DNA from: Tropicimonas isoalkanivorans
GTDB lineage: Bacteria > Pseudomonadota > Alphaproteobacteria > Rhodobacterales > Rhodobacteraceae
Assembly (NCBI RefSeq): GCF_900112335.1
Contig: NZ_FOLG01000012.1
Coordinates: forward strand, 1 to 64,000
Direction of reading: 5' to 3'
Length of the DNA stretch: 64,000 bases
The notes under the pieces were generated by a model that was not told where the DNA came from, searched no databases, and saw only the letters and a program-made list of their open reading frames with translations. The position numbers and the translations under genes are program-made. Below are positions 31,950 to 42,421 of the stretch, piece by piece; position 1 is the stretch's first letter, and each line of letters starts with the position of its first letter.

Positions 31950-33071
31950 GTGGAAGACCTGAAGAAGACACCCCTGCACGCATTGCATCTGGACCTTGGC
32001 GCGCGGATGGTGCCGTTCGCCGGCTACGAGATGCCGGTGCAATATCCCCTCGGCGTGATGAAAGAGCACCTGCACACGCGGGCTGCGGCGGGCCTGTTCG
32101 ACGTCAGCCACATGGGTCAGGTGTTGCTGGACGGCTCGCAGGCGGCGGCCGAACTGGAGGCACTGGTGCCGCAGTCGCTGCTGGGGCTGGAGGAGGGGCG
32201 GCAGCGCTATGCCTTCTTCACCCATGCAAACGGCGGCATCCTCGACGACCTGATGGTGGCGAATCGCGGCGATCACCTGTTTCTGGTGGTGAACGCGGCG
32301 TGCAAGGTGTCCGACGTGGCCCACCTGCGCCGGAACATGGCGCTGAGCGAGGTGATCCCGGTGACGGACCGGGCTCTGCTGGCGTTGCAGGGACCGGCGG
32401 CCGAGGCCGCGCTGGGGCGCATCGTGCCGGTCGCCGAGATGCGGTTCATGGATGTGTCCGTTCAGGAGAGCGATTACGGCGAACTCTGGATCTCGCGGTC
32501 GGGCTATACCGGCGAGGACGGCTTCGAGGTGTCCGTCCACGAGGCGCAGGCGGAGGCGTTTGCCCGCGCGCTGCTGGAGATGGAGGAGGTCGAACCCATC
32601 GGCCTCGGCGCGCGCGACAGCCTGCGCCTGGAGGCGGGGCTCTGCCTCTACGGCCACGATATCGACACGACGACGGACCCGGTGCAGGCGGCGCTGACCT
32701 GGGCGATCCAGAAGGTGCGGCGCCCGAGCGGATCGCGCTCCGGCGGCTACCCCGGCGACGCGGTGATCGGCCCCAAGCTTGCGGCCGCCGAGATCGACCC
32801 CGACGACACGCGCCGCGTCGGCCTTGTCCCGGAAGGGCGGGCGCCGATGCGCGAAGGCGTGCAGCTTTTCGAGACCGAAGACGCGCGGACGCCCATCGGC
32901 CGCGTCACCTCCGGCGCCCCCGGGCCGACCGTCGGTCACCCGGTGGCGATGGGCTACGTGCCGGTGCGGCTGTCGCTGACCGGCACGCAGATCTGGGGCG
33001 AGGTGCGCGGCAAGCGCCTGCCCGCGCGTGTTGCCCCCATGCCTTTCGTGCCGCCAACCTACAAACGATGA
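31950..33071 (+). CDS. gcvT: Aminomethyltransferase (glycine cleavage T-protein)
   Basis: 373 aa. It transfers the methylene group from the aminomethyl-lipoyl arm of GcvH to tetrahydrofolate and releases ammonia. TPLHALHLDLGARMVPFAGY at the start, LFDVSHMGQ and GLGARDSLRLEAGLCLYGHD are family hallmarks. The start is a GTG at 31950 with an AGAGAGGGAAGG ribosome binding site; no ATG fits. It is first gene of gcvT-gcvH-gcvP under the glycine riboswitch. Confidence 0.96.
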   Translation: MEDLKKTPLHALHLDLGARMVPFAGYEMPVQYPLGVMKEHLHTRAAAGLFDVSHMGQVLLDGSQAAAELEALVPQSLLGLEEGRQRYAFFTHANGGILDDLMVANRGDHLFLVVNAACKVSDVAHLRRNMALSEVIPVTDRALLALQGPAAEAALGRIVPVAEMRFMDVSVQESDYGELWISRSGYTGEDGFEVSVHEAQAEAFARALLEMEEVEPIGLGARDSLRLEAGLCLYGHDIDTTTDPVQAALTWAIQKVRRPSGSRSGGYPGDAVIGPKLAAAEIDPDDTRRVGLVPEGRAPMREGVQLFETEDARTPIGRVTSGAPGPTVGHPVAMGYVPVRLSLTGTQIWGEVRGKRLPARVAPMPFVPPTYKR

Positions 33072-33087
33072 TGAGGAGTGCGCTTGA

Positions 33088-33447
33088 ATGAAATACACTG
33101 AAGACCACGAATGGATGAGCCTCGACGGCGACATCGTCACCGTCGGGATCACCGACCACGCCCAGGAACAGTTGGGCGACATCGTCTTCATCGAACTGCC
33201 GGAAGTCGGCACACAGGTGACGAAGGGCGACGAGGTGGTCGTGATCGAGTCCGTCAAGGCGGCCTCCGATATCGTGGCGCCGCTCGACGGCGAGGTGGTG
33301 GAAGTGAACGAAGCCATCGTCGATACGCCGGGGAACGTGAACGAGGACGCCGAGGGCGACGCGTGGTTCTTCCGCGTGAAGATCGAGGACACCTCGCAAC
33401 TGGACGAATACATGGACGAGGACGCCTACAAAGACCTCATCGCCTGA
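33088..33447 (+). CDS. gcvH: Glycine cleavage system H protein
   Basis: 119 aa lipoyl carrier that shuttles the aminomethyl group between P, T and L proteins. The lipoylation lysine is in [11 protein letters not shown] (about residue 57). Length and the start [10 protein letters not shown] are standard. It lies 16 bp after gcvT. Confidence 0.98.
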   Translation: MKYTEDHEWMSLDGDIVTVGITDHAQEQLGDIVFIELPEVGTQVTKGDEVVVIESVKAASDIVAPLDGEVVEVNEAIVDTPGNVNEDAEGDAWFFRVKIEDTSQLDEYMDEDAYKDLIA

Positions 33448-33589
33448 CCCATGGCGCCCGACCGGCCACGGGGTCGGCCGGGCCGGCGGTTCCGCCGTGG
33501 ATTCGCCCACAGGGACGCAGACGGACCCGGCGGCGCAGCCGAGGGTCCTGACGCTCAACAAGAACGACTGACACACCGGAAACAGCCGC
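33448..33589. other. gcvH-gcvP spacer with hairpin potential
   Basis: 142 bp between gcvH and gcvP contains CCGACC/GGTCGG (about 33467-33486) and a GGCGG-tt-CCGCC repeat. These could reduce read-through or protect the gcvTH message so that the carrier proteins are made in excess over the large P protein. No promoter is evident. Confidence 0.4.
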
Positions 33590-36427
33590 ATGCCATTTCA
33601 GCCCACCGCCTATGACCCGTACGACTTCGCCAACCGCCGGCATATCGGCCCCTCGCCGGAGGAAATGGCCGAGATGCTGGAAGCGATCGGCGTCGACAGC
33701 CTCGACCAGCTCATAGAGCAAACGGTGCCTGCGCGCCTGAGGCAGGACGCGCCGCTGGCCTGGCCCCCGCTCGCCGAGGGCGACCTGCTGGTGAAGATGC
33801 GCAAGGTGGGGGGCAAGAACCGCGTGCTGCAGTCGCTGATCGGGCAGGGGTACTACGGGACGATCACCCCGCCCGCGATCCAGCGGAATATTCTGGAAAA
33901 TCCAGCCTGGTACACGGCCTACACGCCCTATCAACCGGAGATCGCACAGGGTCGGCTGGAGGCGCTGCTGAACTTCCAGACCATGATTTCGGACCTCACC
34001 GGGCTGGAGATCGCCAATGCGTCGCTGCTGGACGAGGGCACGGCGGCGGCCGAGGCGATGGTGATGGCCCAGCGGGCGGCGAAGTCCAAGGCACAGGCCT
34101 TTTTCGTGGACCACAACTGCCACCCCCAGACCATCGCCGTGATCGAGACGCGCGCCCGGCCCCTCGGGATCGAGATCGTCACCGGGCCGGCGGATTCGCT
34201 GGATGCGGGCAAGGTCTTCGGGGCGCTGTTCCAGTACCCCGGCACGGACGGCAAGCTGCGCGACTTCACGCCGGAGATGGAGGCGCTCCACGCCGAAAAG
34301 GCGATCGGCATCGTCGCCGCCGACCTGCTGGCCCTTCTGCTCCTGAAGGAGCCGGGCGCGATGGGCGCGGACATTGCCGTGGGCTCTGCCCAGCGGTTCG
34401 GCGTGCCCATGGGCTACGGCGGGCCCCATGCGGCCTTCATGGCCTGCCGTGACACCTTCAAGCGCACCATGCCGGGGCGGATCGTCGGCGTTTCGGTCGA
34501 CGCGCGCGGCAATAAGGCCTACCGGCTGAGCCTGCAGACCCGCGAGCAGCATATCCGCCGCGAGAAGGCCACCTCCAACGTCTGCACCGCGCAGGCGCTG
34601 CTTGCCGTCATGGCGTCGTTCTATGCCGTGTTCCACGGGCCGAAGGGCCTGCGCGCTATCGCCGAGCGGGTGCACGTCATGGCCGTCCGGCTGGCGGAGG
34701 GCCTGCGGGAGGCCGGGTTCGTGACCGACCCGGAGGAGATCTTTGACACGATCACCGTGGAGGTCGGCCCGTTGCAGGGCGCGATCCTGCGCGCCGCCGT
34801 GGCCGAGGGGATCAACCTGCGAAAGCTGGGTACGACCCGCATCGGCATCTCCGTGGACGAGACCTGCGTGCCGCAGACAATCGAGGCCGTCTGGCGCGCC
34901 TTTGGCATCACCGCCGAGTTCGGCACGCCGGAAGGCGTGGCTCTGCCCGAGGCGCTGCTGCGGGAGACGGAATATCTCACCCACCCCATCTTCCAGATGA
35001 ACCGCGCCGAGGCGGAGATGATGCGCTACATGCGCCGGCTGGCCGACCGTGACCTGGCGCTCGACCGGGCGATGATCCCCCTCGGCTCCTGCACCATGAA
35101 GCTCAACGCCGCCGTGGAGATGATGCCGATCACCTGGCCCGAGTTCGGCCAACTCCATCCCTTCGCGCCCCGGGAGCAGGCGGCTGGCTACGCCGAGATG
35201 ATCGAGGATCTGTCGGCCAAGCTCTGCGAGATCACCGGCTACGACGCCATGTCGATGCAGCCGAACTCCGGCGCACAGGGCGAATACGCGGGTCTCCTGA
35301 CCATCGCCGCCTATCACCGGGCGAACGGCGAGGATCGGACGGTCTGCCTGATCCCCACCTCCGCGCACGGCACGAACCCCGCTTCCGCGACGATGGCGGG
35401 CATGAAGGTTGTGGTGGTGAAATCCGCCGCGAACGGCGACATCGACCTCGACGACTTCCGCGCCAAGGCGGAGGCGGCGGGCGACACGCTCGCGGCGTGC
35501 ATGATCACCTACCCGTCGACCCATGGCGTCTTCGAGGACACGGTGCGCGAGGTCTGCGCCATCACCCACGAGCACGGCGGGCAGGTCTACCTGGACGGGG
35601 CGAACCTGAACGCGATGGTGGGCCTGGTGAAGCCGGGCGAGATCGGCGCCGACGTGAGCCACCTGAACCTGCACAAGACGTTCTGCATCCCCCACGGGGG
35701 CGGTGGCCCCGGCATGGGGCCGATCGGCGTGAAGGCGCACCTCGCGGCCCACCTGCCCGGGCATCCGGCGACGGGCGGGGAGGAGGGGCCTGTCTCCGCC
35801 GCGCCCTATGGCTCCGCCTCGATCCTGCCGATCTCCTGGGCCTATTGCCTGCTGATGGGCGGCGCCGGGCTGACGCAGGCGACGAAGGTGGCGATCCTGA
35901 GCGCCAACTACATCGCCGCGCGCCTGTCTGGCGCCTATGGCGTGCTGTTCAAGGGCCGGCAGGATCGCGTGGCCCATGAGTGCATCCTCGACACCCGCCC
36001 CTTCGCGGACGCGGGCGTGAACGTGGACGATATCGCCAAGCGGTTGATGGACAGCGGCTTCCACGCGCCCACCATGTCCTGGCCCGTGTCCGGCACGCTG
36101 ATGGTTGAGCCCACGGAATCGGAGACCAAAGCGGAGCTCGACCGATTCATCGACGCCATGCTGTCGATCCGGGCCGAGATCGCCGCCGTCGAGGCGGGCG
36201 ACATCGCCATCGCGGACAGTCCCCTCCGCCACGCCCCCCACACCGTGGAGGATCTCGTGGCCGACTGGGACCGCAAATACCCGCGCGAACAGGGATGCTT
36301 CCCGCCGGGGTCCTTCCGCGTCGACAAATACTGGCCGCCCGTGGGCCGCGTGGACAACGCCTTCGGCGACCGCAACCTCGTCTGCACCTGCCCGCCGGTG
36401 GAGGCCTGGGACACCGCCGCCGAGTAA
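33590..36427 (+). CDS. gcvP: Glycine dehydrogenase (P-protein), single chain
   Basis: 945 aa, the fused form with both halves (gcvPA and gcvPB equivalents). The PLP enzyme decarboxylates glycine and loads Gcv[15 protein letters not shown] starts the protein. The PLP lysine is in [18 protein letters not shown] in the C-terminal half. [13 protein letters not shown] and [10 protein letters not shown] are family motifs. The ATG at 33590 follows a modest ribosome binding site. It is followed by repeat copy C. Confidence 0.98.
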   Translation: MPFQPTAYDPYDFANRRHIGPSPEEMAEMLEAIGVDSLDQLIEQTVPARLRQDAPLAWPPLAEGDLLVKMRKVGGKNRVLQSLIGQGYYGTITPPAIQRNILENPAWYTAYTPYQPEIAQGRLEALLNFQTMISDLTGLEIANASLLDEGTAAAEAMVMAQRAAKSKAQAFFVDHNCHPQTIAVIETRARPLGIEIVTGPADSLDAGKVFGALFQYPGTDGKLRDFTPEMEALHAEKAIGIVAADLLALLLLKEPGAMGADIAVGSAQRFGVPMGYGGPHAAFMACRDTFKRTMPGRIVGVSVDARGNKAYRLSLQTREQHIRREKATSNVCTAQALLAVMASFYAVFHGPKGLRAIAERVHVMAVRLAEGLREAGFVTDPEEIFDTITVEVGPLQGAILRAAVAEGINLRKLGTTRIGISVDETCVPQTIEAVWRAFGITAEFGTPEGVALPEALLRETEYLTHPIFQMNRAEAEMMRYMRRLADRDLALDRAMIPLGSCTMKLNAAVEMMPITWPEFGQLHPFAPREQAAGYAEMIEDLSAKLCEITGYDAMSMQPNSGAQGEYAGLLTIAAYHRANGEDRTVCLIPTSAHGTNPASATMAGMKVVVVKSAANGDIDLDDFRAKAEAAGDTLAACMITYPSTHGVFEDTVREVCAITHEHGGQVYLDGANLNAMVGLVKPGEIGADVSHLNLHKTFCIPHGGGGPGMGPIGVKAHLAAHLPGHPATGGEEGPVSAAPYGSASILPISWAYCLLMGGAGLTQATKVAILSANYIAARLSGAYGVLFKGRQDRVAHECILDTRPFADAGVNVDDIAKRLMDSGFHAPTMSWPVSGTLMVEPTESETKAELDRFIDAMLSIRAEIAAVEAGDIAIADSPLRHAPHTVEDLVADWDRKYPREQGCFPPGSFRVDKYWPPVGRVDNAFGDRNLVCTCPPVEAWDTAAE

Positions 36428-36466
36428 CGCCGGGCACTGCCTCGGGCGCGGCGCGCCTCGGCCTGG

Positions 36467-36542
36467 CTTCTTGTGTCCGAAAATATCCTCGGGGGGGAGC
36501 GTCCCGGCCCGGCCGGGGCGCGTGGGGGGCAGACAGCCCCCC
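36467..36542 (+). repeat. Two-hairpin extragenic element, copy C
   Basis: It starts 39 bp after the gcvP stop. Hairpin 1 is the longest of the family: GCGTCCCGGCC pairs with GGCCGGGGCGC around a minimal loop, with one G-U pair. Hairpin 2 is GGGGGGC-AGACA-GCCCCCC. It lies between converging gcvP and pcs. Confidence 0.8.
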
Positions 36543-36587
36543 TCCACCAGTTCCGCCCGCACTTCCCTCAGGGCAGGGGCGCGCGCC

Positions 36588-37292
36588 TCAGGCGTCAGAC
36601 AGTCGGCGGTGGGGGAAAAGCTGCTGCACGGCGCCGGCCGTGAGCAGGTAGAGGCTCGAGACCACCAGCCCCACCTTCGCCCAGCTCTGCGGGTCGAACG
36701 CCACCCAGGCCGCCCAGGCGGCGCAGACGATCCAGACCAGCGCCATCGGCAGCGACACGGCCCGCCAGCGCCGGGTGCGGACCGGGTGGATGAAGCGGAT
36801 GTTGGTGAACATCGTCGGCGCAAGCACGATTATCGCTACCAGTACAACCCATGGCGGCGGATGGATCGCGAAGACCACGAGGACGAACATGTTCCAGCAG
36901 CCGGGAAACCCGGAGAAGGATTTGTCGTCGGTTTTCATCCGCGTGTCGGCGAAATAGAGCGCCGAGGTAAACGTGATGGCAATCAGCGCCGCCCAGCCGG
37001 TCCAGCCCGGCATCAGCCCGGAGGCAAAGAGCGCGAAGGCGGGGATGAAGACATAGGTCAGGTAGTCGATGATCAGGTCGAGCAACGCACCGTCCACCTG
37101 CGGCGCGTGGGACAGAACGTCGTACTTTCGCGCCAGCGGCCCGTCGATGCCATCCACCGCAAAGGCCACGACCAACCACAGGAACATCATCGGCCAGTCG
37201 TAGCTGACAGCCGCGAGCAAGGCGAGCATCGCCAGCACCGCGCCCGTGGCGGTCAGAAGATGGACGGAATAGGCGCGGTGTTCTGGTTTCAT
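36588..37292 (-). CDS. pcs: Phosphatidylcholine synthase
   Basis: 234 aa with about eight membrane spans. It condenses CDP-diacylglycerol with choline to give phosphatidylcholine, a route found in alphaproteobacteria. The CDP-alcohol phosphotransferase motif is present with the wider spacing typical of Pcs: VDGIDGPLARKY, then VDGALLDLIIDY. ATG 37292 gives MKPEHRAYSVHLLTATG, the family N-terminus. The upstream extension of the frame lies within the pcs-xerC gap and is not coding. Confidence 0.92.
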   Translation of the reverse strand: MKPEHRAYSVHLLTATGAVLAMLALLAAVSYDWPMMFLWLVVAFAVDGIDGPLARKYDVLSHAPQVDGALLDLIIDYLTYVFIPAFALFASGLMPGWTGWAALIAITFTSALYFADTRMKTDDKSFSGFPGCWNMFVLVVFAIHPPPWVVLVAIIVLAPTMFTNIRFIHPVRTRRWRAVSLPMALVWIVCAAWAAWVAFDPQSWAKVGLVVSSLYLLTAGAVQQLFPHRRLSDA

Positions 37293-37380
37293 GCGTCCTT
37301 CTGGGCGGCACGGATTGGTCGCCCACTCTACTTCATTCTCGCCGGGATGGAATGGCTCCGACTCGGATTTTCCAGGCCGC

Positions 37381-38310
37381 TTAGGCCCGCGGGTGCGCGT
37401 TGCGGTATATTTCCATAAGCCGGGCCGTGTCGACCGCCGTGTAGGCCTGCGTGGTCGAAAGAGAGGCGTGGCCGAGCAGTTCCTGAATCGCGCGCAGGTC
37501 GCCGCCGGCCCCGAGCAGGTGCGTGGCAAAGCTGTGCCGCAGGGCGTGCGGCGTGGCGGAGGCGGGCAGGCCGAGTTGCAGCCGGGTGCGTTCCATTGCC
37601 CGGGCGATCATGCGCGGGTTGAGCGGCCCGCCGCGCTGGCCGCGGAACACGGCCTCGCCGGGCGGGAGGTCGAACGGGCAGAGCGCGACGTAGTGAGCCA
37701 CGGCCTTTCGCGCGGCGTCCAGCACCGGAACCATCCGCTCCTTGCCGCCCTTGCCGCGGATGCGCAGCGAGTCCCCGAGCGGGAGGACATCGCCGGTAAG
37801 ACCAAGCGCTTCGGAGATCCGCAGACCACAGCCGTAGAGCAGGGTAACGACCGCGACATCCCGCGCGGCGATCCAGGGCTCCTGCGATTGAAGTTCCACC
37901 GTGTCGATGACCGACTTCGCCGCGTCGACGGCCAGCGGACGAGGCAGCTTGCGACGGTACTTCGGCGCCCGGGCGGCGAGGATTGCGGTGGCGTCGAAGC
38001 CGTCGCGTTCCGCCATCCATCCGGCGAATCCCTTGACGGAGGAGAGCGCCCGGGCCAGCGAGCGCGCGGCCACGCCACGCCCCCGCTCGTGCGCCATCCA
38101 GGCACGCATGTCCGAGATGGTGAGCCGGGCAAGCGGCGCCGGACCCAGGCTTTCCCCGTGGTGCTCCGTCAGGAAGGTGAGGAAGCCCTGCACGTCCCGC
38201 CGGTAGGCGATCACCGTGGCCGCGGCCGCCCCGTCGACCGCTCTCAGGTGATCGGTCCAGCGGGTGAGCGCGTCCGCGAGCGCGGGCGAGATCAGGGTCA
38301 GCCCAGCCAC
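37381..38310 (-). CDS. xerC: Tyrosine recombinase XerC
   Basis: 309 aa. With XerD it resolves chromosome dimers at dif. The N-terminal SAM-like core-binding domain (about 1-100) is followed by the catalytic domain with arginine in GCGLRISEAL, lysine in GKGGKER, H-x-x-R in HALRHSFATH, histidine in GHASLSTTQ and the nucleophile tyrosine in QAYTAVD. Its start overlaps the end of the DUF484 gene by 13 bp, as in the common DUF484-xerC pairing, which supports XerC rather than an integrase. Confidence 0.93.
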   Translation of the reverse strand: MAGLTLISPALADALTRWTDHLRAVDGAAAATVIAYRRDVQGFLTFLTEHHGESLGPAPLARLTISDMRAWMAHERGRGVAARSLARALSSVKGFAGWMAERDGFDATAILAARAPKYRRKLPRPLAVDAAKSVIDTVELQSQEPWIAARDVAVVTLLYGCGLRISEALGLTGDVLPLGDSLRIRGKGGKERMVPVLDAARKAVAHYVALCPFDLPPGEAVFRGQRGGPLNPRMIARAMERTRLQLGLPASATPHALRHSFATHLLGAGGDLRAIQELLGHASLSTTQAYTAVDTARLMEIYRNAHPRA

Positions 38311-39011
38311 CGGCGCATCTGCCGTTCAAAGATTCCGGCGAAGAAGCTCAGAAGGTCGGTCGCCTGGTTGGGGCGGAACTGGTGCGGGTCCTCGGCGCCG
38401 AGCGCGAGCATCCCGCGCTGCCGGCCTTCACCGAAGTTCAGCAGGATGAGCGCCTCGGAGTTGATCCATTGCGTCGCCTCGCCGTAGAGCCGGTCGGAGT
38501 TCGGCCGGAGCTGGCGCAGGGTGACGGGCCGGATCGGCGCGCCTTCGCGCCCCTGGGTCACGTAGTCGTTGATGTAACCCGGCTCCACCACGCTCAGAAC
38601 GTCGCCAAGCCGGCCGAGCGCCGCGTCGCCTTCCTTACCGGACGGCGATTCGAGAACCAGCCGGATGCATTCGACTCGCAGGATCGCCGCCACCTCGCTG
38701 CCCAGCCCCTTCAGGAAGCCTTCGAAGGTGATCGGGTCCAGCATCGCCAGGATCGCCCGGTGGATCTGGTTGGTGCCGGCCAGATTGTCGTAGGCCGCCG
38801 CGATCACCGAGCGGTGCGTGTCCTCCAGCCGGTCGAGCCGGCTTTCCAGCCGTTCCATCGCGATGCCGCGCAGGTCGATGATGTTGGTGCCGAGCGCCTT
38901 CTCGTTGGCGGCAATGAGCGCATGCATGATGTCGCGGTCGTCCAGAATGACATCCGGCTCGGACAGAATTTTCTCGCGCATCTCATCCAGATCGACCGCC
39001 ACTTCGTTCAT
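38298..39011 (-). CDS. DUF484 family protein
   Basis: 237 aa. A helical N-terminus followed by a GAF-like domain, as in the DUF484 proteins commonly encoded next to xerC. Recognisable are the helix with LRGIAMERLESRLDRLEDTHR and the end ILLNFGEGRQRGMLALGAEDPHQF. Function unknown. ATG 39011 was chosen because the upstream extension of the frame is low-quality sequence. Confidence 0.88.
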   Translation of the reverse strand: MNEVAVDLDEMREKILSEPDVILDDRDIMHALIAANEKALGTNIIDLRGIAMERLESRLDRLEDTHRSVIAAAYDNLAGTNQIHRAILAMLDPITFEGFLKGLGSEVAAILRVECIRLVLESPSGKEGDAALGRLGDVLSVVEPGYINDYVTQGREGAPIRPVTLRQLRPNSDRLYGEATQWINSEALILLNFGEGRQRGMLALGAEDPHQFRPNQATDLLSFFAGIFERQMRRWLG

Positions 39012-39329
39012 GCCCGTTCCGTTCACGTCTACGACACGCCTAAACTCTACACGCGCCTTGGTTTTCGTCCGACAGTTTTTTGCACGTCCTCGGGCGGGGT
39101 GGTCCAGCGCCATGCCGGATTTGGTCAACGATGTGTTTCCGGTCGCGGCCCCCTCGCCACAGTTGAACCCCGCCGCACCCGAATTAATTCGCGGGCAGGT
39201 CACATTGTCGACCCGCTCCAACCGATAGGTCGGGGCCAGTTGTTTAATGAGTTGAGCGTTATCCCCCAAGGGTCCCGGCCGGCCGCCAGTTGGCTCCGGC
39301 GTCGACCGGGTCCCTTGGAAATTTCGCTG
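39012..39329. other. Intergenic region fsa/DUF484
   Basis: 318 bp between the 3' end of the aldolase gene and the start of the DUF484-xerC pair, both on the minus strand. It contains relatively AT-rich DNA (39040-39110) where the DUF484 promoter is likely, and the long inverted repeat at 39266-39318. Confidence 0.5.
39266..39318. repeat. Long inverted repeat downstream of fsa
   Basis: CCAAGGGTCCCGG (39266-39278) and CCGGGTCCCTTGG (39306-39318) pair over 13 positions with one mismatch, around a 27-base GC-rich loop. It starts 11 bp after the fsa stop on the minus strand. There is no T run, so it would be an imperfect terminator or an mRNA 3' stabiliser. Confidence 0.5.
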
Positions 39330-39983
39330 TCAGAGGATTGTCTGCCCCGTGCTGGCCCAGTCCTTCAGGAAGCCCTCGAGCCCCTTGTCCGTCAGGGCGT
39401 GGTGGACCATCGCCTTGATGACGCCCGGCGGGGCGGTCGCGACGTCCGCGCCGATCAGGGCTGCCTCCTTCATGTGGTTGACCGACCGAATCGACGCCGC
39501 GAGGATCTGCGTCTCGAAAGCGTAGTTGTCGTAGATCGTCCGGATTTCCGCGATCAGGTCCATTCCGTTCAGGCTCAGGTCATCGAGCCGGCCGAGGAAC
39601 GGCGAGATGAACGTCGCCCCGGCCTTGGCCGCCAGGAGCGCCTGGGTGGGCGAGAAGCAGAGCGTGACGTTGACCATACGTCCCTCGTCCGTCAGCGTCT
39701 TGCAGGCCTTCAAACCGGCCCACGTCAGGGGCACCTTAACAGCGATGTTGTCGGCGATCTTCGCCAGTTCCCGTCCCTCGGCGATCATGCCGTCGGCGTC
39801 GAGGGCGACGGTCTCGGCGGAGACCGGGCCATCCACCATGTCGCAGATCTCCTTCGTGACCTCCTTGATGTTGCGCCCCGATTTCATGATGAGCGAGGGG
39901 TTCGTGGTGACGCCGTCGACCATGCCGAGGTCGTTCAGTTCGGCAATGGCGTCCACATCTGCCGTGTCGATGAAGAATTTCAT
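39330..39983 (-). CDS. fsa: Small transaldolase / fructose-6-phosphate aldolase
   Basis: 217 aa, the short (subfamily 3B/4) transaldolase. [13 protein letters not shown] and [13 protein letters not shown] are signatures. The Schiff-base lysine is in NIAVKVPLT (about residue 85). [10 protein letters not shown] follows. Whether it works as transaldolase in the pentose phosphate pathway or as fructose-6-phosphate aldolase cannot be told from sequence alone. ATG 39983 is the canonical start although the frame is open 32 codons further. Confidence 0.9.
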   Translation of the reverse strand: MKFFIDTADVDAIAELNDLGMVDGVTTNPSLIMKSGRNIKEVTKEICDMVDGPVSAETVALDADGMIAEGRELAKIADNIAVKVPLTWAGLKACKTLTDEGRMVNVTLCFSPTQALLAAKAGATFISPFLGRLDDLSLNGMDLIAEIRTIYDNYAFETQILAASIRSVNHMKEAALIGADVATAPPGVIKAMVHHALTDKGLEGFLKDWASTGQTIL

Positions 39984-40207
39984 GGTGTCCTCCTCTGAAA
40001 GCTGCGGATTCCGCAGATTACGTGTTACCGCAATCGGCGGCTTTGCGGGAGTCCTGTGGGTGGCGGCATGAACGGGCAAGCCTGCGGGGCAGCCTTGCCC
40101 TGCGTCGCCGATCTGCGATACCGAACGGACGCCCTTGCACGCGATCTGCGGACCCGGCGGCGCGCGCGCCGCCGGAGACGGAGGCCGGGGCCCGGAAGAA
40201 AGGCACT

Positions 40208-42406
40208 ATGGAACCAAGTCGCGAATTCGCCCCCGGCGACACGGTCGCCGTTCTGACCACCCAGCCTCTGGACAGGCTCCTGGACTACACCGCGCCGGAG
40301 ACGGGCTGTGCCACTGGGAGCTTCGTCGAGGTGCCGCTCGGTCCCCGGCGGGTGCTGGGCGTGGTCTGGGGGCCGGGGCAGGGCGACTTCGACCGGGCGC
40401 GGCTGCGGCCGGTGGAGCGCGTGCTCGACGTGCCGCCGATGCGGGAGGAGATGCAGGTCTTTCTCAGCCGCGTGGCAGAATACACCCTCACCCCCATGCC
40501 CGCCGCGCTGCGGCTGGCGACCCGCGCCCCGGGGCTGAGCGACCCGCCCTCCATGCGCACGATCTACCGCCGGGGCACGGAGCAGCCCGACCGGATGACT
40601 GACGCCCGCCGCCGCGTGCTGGAGGTGTTGGAGGAGTATGGCGGGCTGGCCTTCACCATGATGGAACTGTCGGCCCAGGCCGGGGTGAGCAACTCGGTCG
40701 TCAAGGGGCTGGTCAAGCAGGGCGTCATCGCGGAAGAGGCCGCCCCGCGCGACCTGCCGTTCCCGCACCTCGATCCGGCCCTGCCGGGCCACGCCCTCAG
40801 CGACGCCCAGGCGGAGGCGGCGGCGACCTTGCGGCAGGCTGTTGCCGGGGGCGCCTATGGCACGACGCTGCTGAAGGGGGTGACGGGCTCCGGCAAGACG
40901 GAGGTCTATCTGGAAGCGGTGGCCGAATGCCTTGAACGCGGCCGTCAGGCCCTCGTCCTGCTGCCGGAGATCGCGCTCACCGGCGAGTTCCTTGCTCGGG
41001 TGGAAGCCCGCTTCGGCGCCCGCCCGGCGGAGTGGCATTCCGGCGTCACCCTGACGGAGCGGCGGCGCACCTGGAGGATGGTCGCCACGGGTGGCGCGCA
41101 GCTTGTCGTCGGTGCGCGCTCTGCGCTCTTCCTGCCGTTCCGGGAACTGGGGCTGATCGTCGTCGACGAGGAACACGACACCTCCTACAAGCAGGACGAC
41201 GGCGTCCTCTACAACGCCCGGGACATGGCGGTCCTGCGGGCCTCCATCTGCTCGGCGCAGGTCGTGCTCGCCTCCGCCACGCCCTCGCTCGAAAGCTGGG
41301 CCAATGCGGAGGCCGGGAAATACGCCCGGCTGGAACTCGGCTCCCGCTTCGGCGCGGCTGAACTGCCGGACATGCAGGCGATCGACATGCGGCCGGACAA
41401 GCTGCCGGCCGGGCGCTGGATCTCGCCTCGGCTGGCCACGGCAATCACGCAACGGATCGAGCGCGGCGAACAGGCGCTGCTGTTTCTGAACCGGCGCGGG
41501 TATGCCCCGGTCACGCTCTGCCGCGCTTGCGGGCACCAGATCGGCTGCGACCAGTGCGACGCCCGCATGGTGGAGCACCGGTTCCAGAAGCGCCTCGTCT
41601 GCCACCAGTGCGGCGAGACCAAGCCGATGCCGGAGGCCTGCCCGTCCTGCGGGGTGGAGGGCCGTCTGGCACCGGTCGGCCCGGGCGTGGAGCGGCTGGC
41701 GGAGGAGGTCGTGGGCCTCTTCCCCGATGCGCGCCTCGCGGTGCTGTCCTCGGACCTCTTCGGCTCCGCGCGGGCGTTGAAAGCCCGCATCGAGGAGATC
41801 GCTGCGGGCGGGGCCGACATCGTCATCGGCACCCAGCTTGTCGCCAAGGGACACAACTTCCCGCTGCTGACGCTTGTCGGGGTAATCGACGCGGATCTCG
41901 GCCTGCAGGGATCGGACCTGCGCGCCGCCGAACGCACGTTCCAGCTCGTCCGGCAGGTGGCAGGCCGCGCCGGCCGCACGGCGGACCGGCATGGGGTGGC
42001 GATGCTGCAAACGTATCAGCCGGACCACCCGGTGATCCGCGCGATCCTGTCCGGCGACGAGGAGGGATTCTGGACGGCCGAAGCCGACGAGCGCCGTGCC
42101 GCCGGAGTGCCTCCCTATGGCCGCATGGCCGGCATCGTCCTGTCCTCGCCGGACGTGGCGCAGGTGTTCGACCTCGGCGCGGAGATGGCCCGGCGGGACG
42201 AGCCGCTCCGCCAGATCGGGGCGCAACTGTTCGGGCCGGCGCCTGCGCCCATCGCCCGCATCCGCGGCCGTCACCGGGTGCGCTTGCTGGTCAAGGCGCG
42301 TAAGGACGCGCCCTTGCAGGCGGCCCTAACCCGCTGGCTCGCCCAGTTCAAACTGCCTGCGAACCTGCGCCTCGCGGTCGATATCGACCCCCAAAGCTTC
42401 TGGTAG
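40208..42406 (+). CDS. priA: Primosomal helicase PriA
   Basis: 732 aa. It restarts collapsed replication forks. The N-terminal 3'-DNA-binding domain (DRLLDYTAP, about residue 20) is followed by a helicase core with Walker A GVTGSGKTEVYLE and DEEHD. A zinc-binding region (about 440-485) carries paired cysteines: CRACG, CDQCD, CHQCG and CPSCG. ATG 40208 has a GAAAGG ribosome binding site. An open frame extends 62 codons upstream without PriA similarity. Confidence 0.97.
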   Translation: MEPSREFAPGDTVAVLTTQPLDRLLDYTAPETGCATGSFVEVPLGPRRVLGVVWGPGQGDFDRARLRPVERVLDVPPMREEMQVFLSRVAEYTLTPMPAALRLATRAPGLSDPPSMRTIYRRGTEQPDRMTDARRRVLEVLEEYGGLAFTMMELSAQAGVSNSVVKGLVKQGVIAEEAAPRDLPFPHLDPALPGHALSDAQAEAAATLRQAVAGGAYGTTLLKGVTGSGKTEVYLEAVAECLERGRQALVLLPEIALTGEFLARVEARFGARPAEWHSGVTLTERRRTWRMVATGGAQLVVGARSALFLPFRELGLIVVDEEHDTSYKQDDGVLYNARDMAVLRASICSAQVVLASATPSLESWANAEAGKYARLELGSRFGAAELPDMQAIDMRPDKLPAGRWISPRLATAITQRIERGEQALLFLNRRGYAPVTLCRACGHQIGCDQCDARMVEHRFQKRLVCHQCGETKPMPEACPSCGVEGRLAPVGPGVERLAEEVVGLFPDARLAVLSSDLFGSARALKARIEEIAAGGADIVIGTQLVAKGHNFPLLTLVGVIDADLGLQGSDLRAAERTFQLVRQVAGRAGRTADRHGVAMLQTYQPDHPVIRAILSGDEEGFWTAEADERRAAGVPPYGRMAGIVLSSPDVAQVFDLGAEMARRDEPLRQIGAQLFGPAPAPIARIRGRHRVRLLVKARKDAPLQAALTRWLAQFKLPANLRLAVDIDPQSFW

Positions 42407-42421
42407 CCAGCCGCGGCCCCG

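Noticed and set aside
37381-38310. Phage or island integrase
   Set aside because: The tyrosine recombinase overlaps a DUF484 gene and has XerC length and motifs. No attachment site, tRNA or phage genes lie near.
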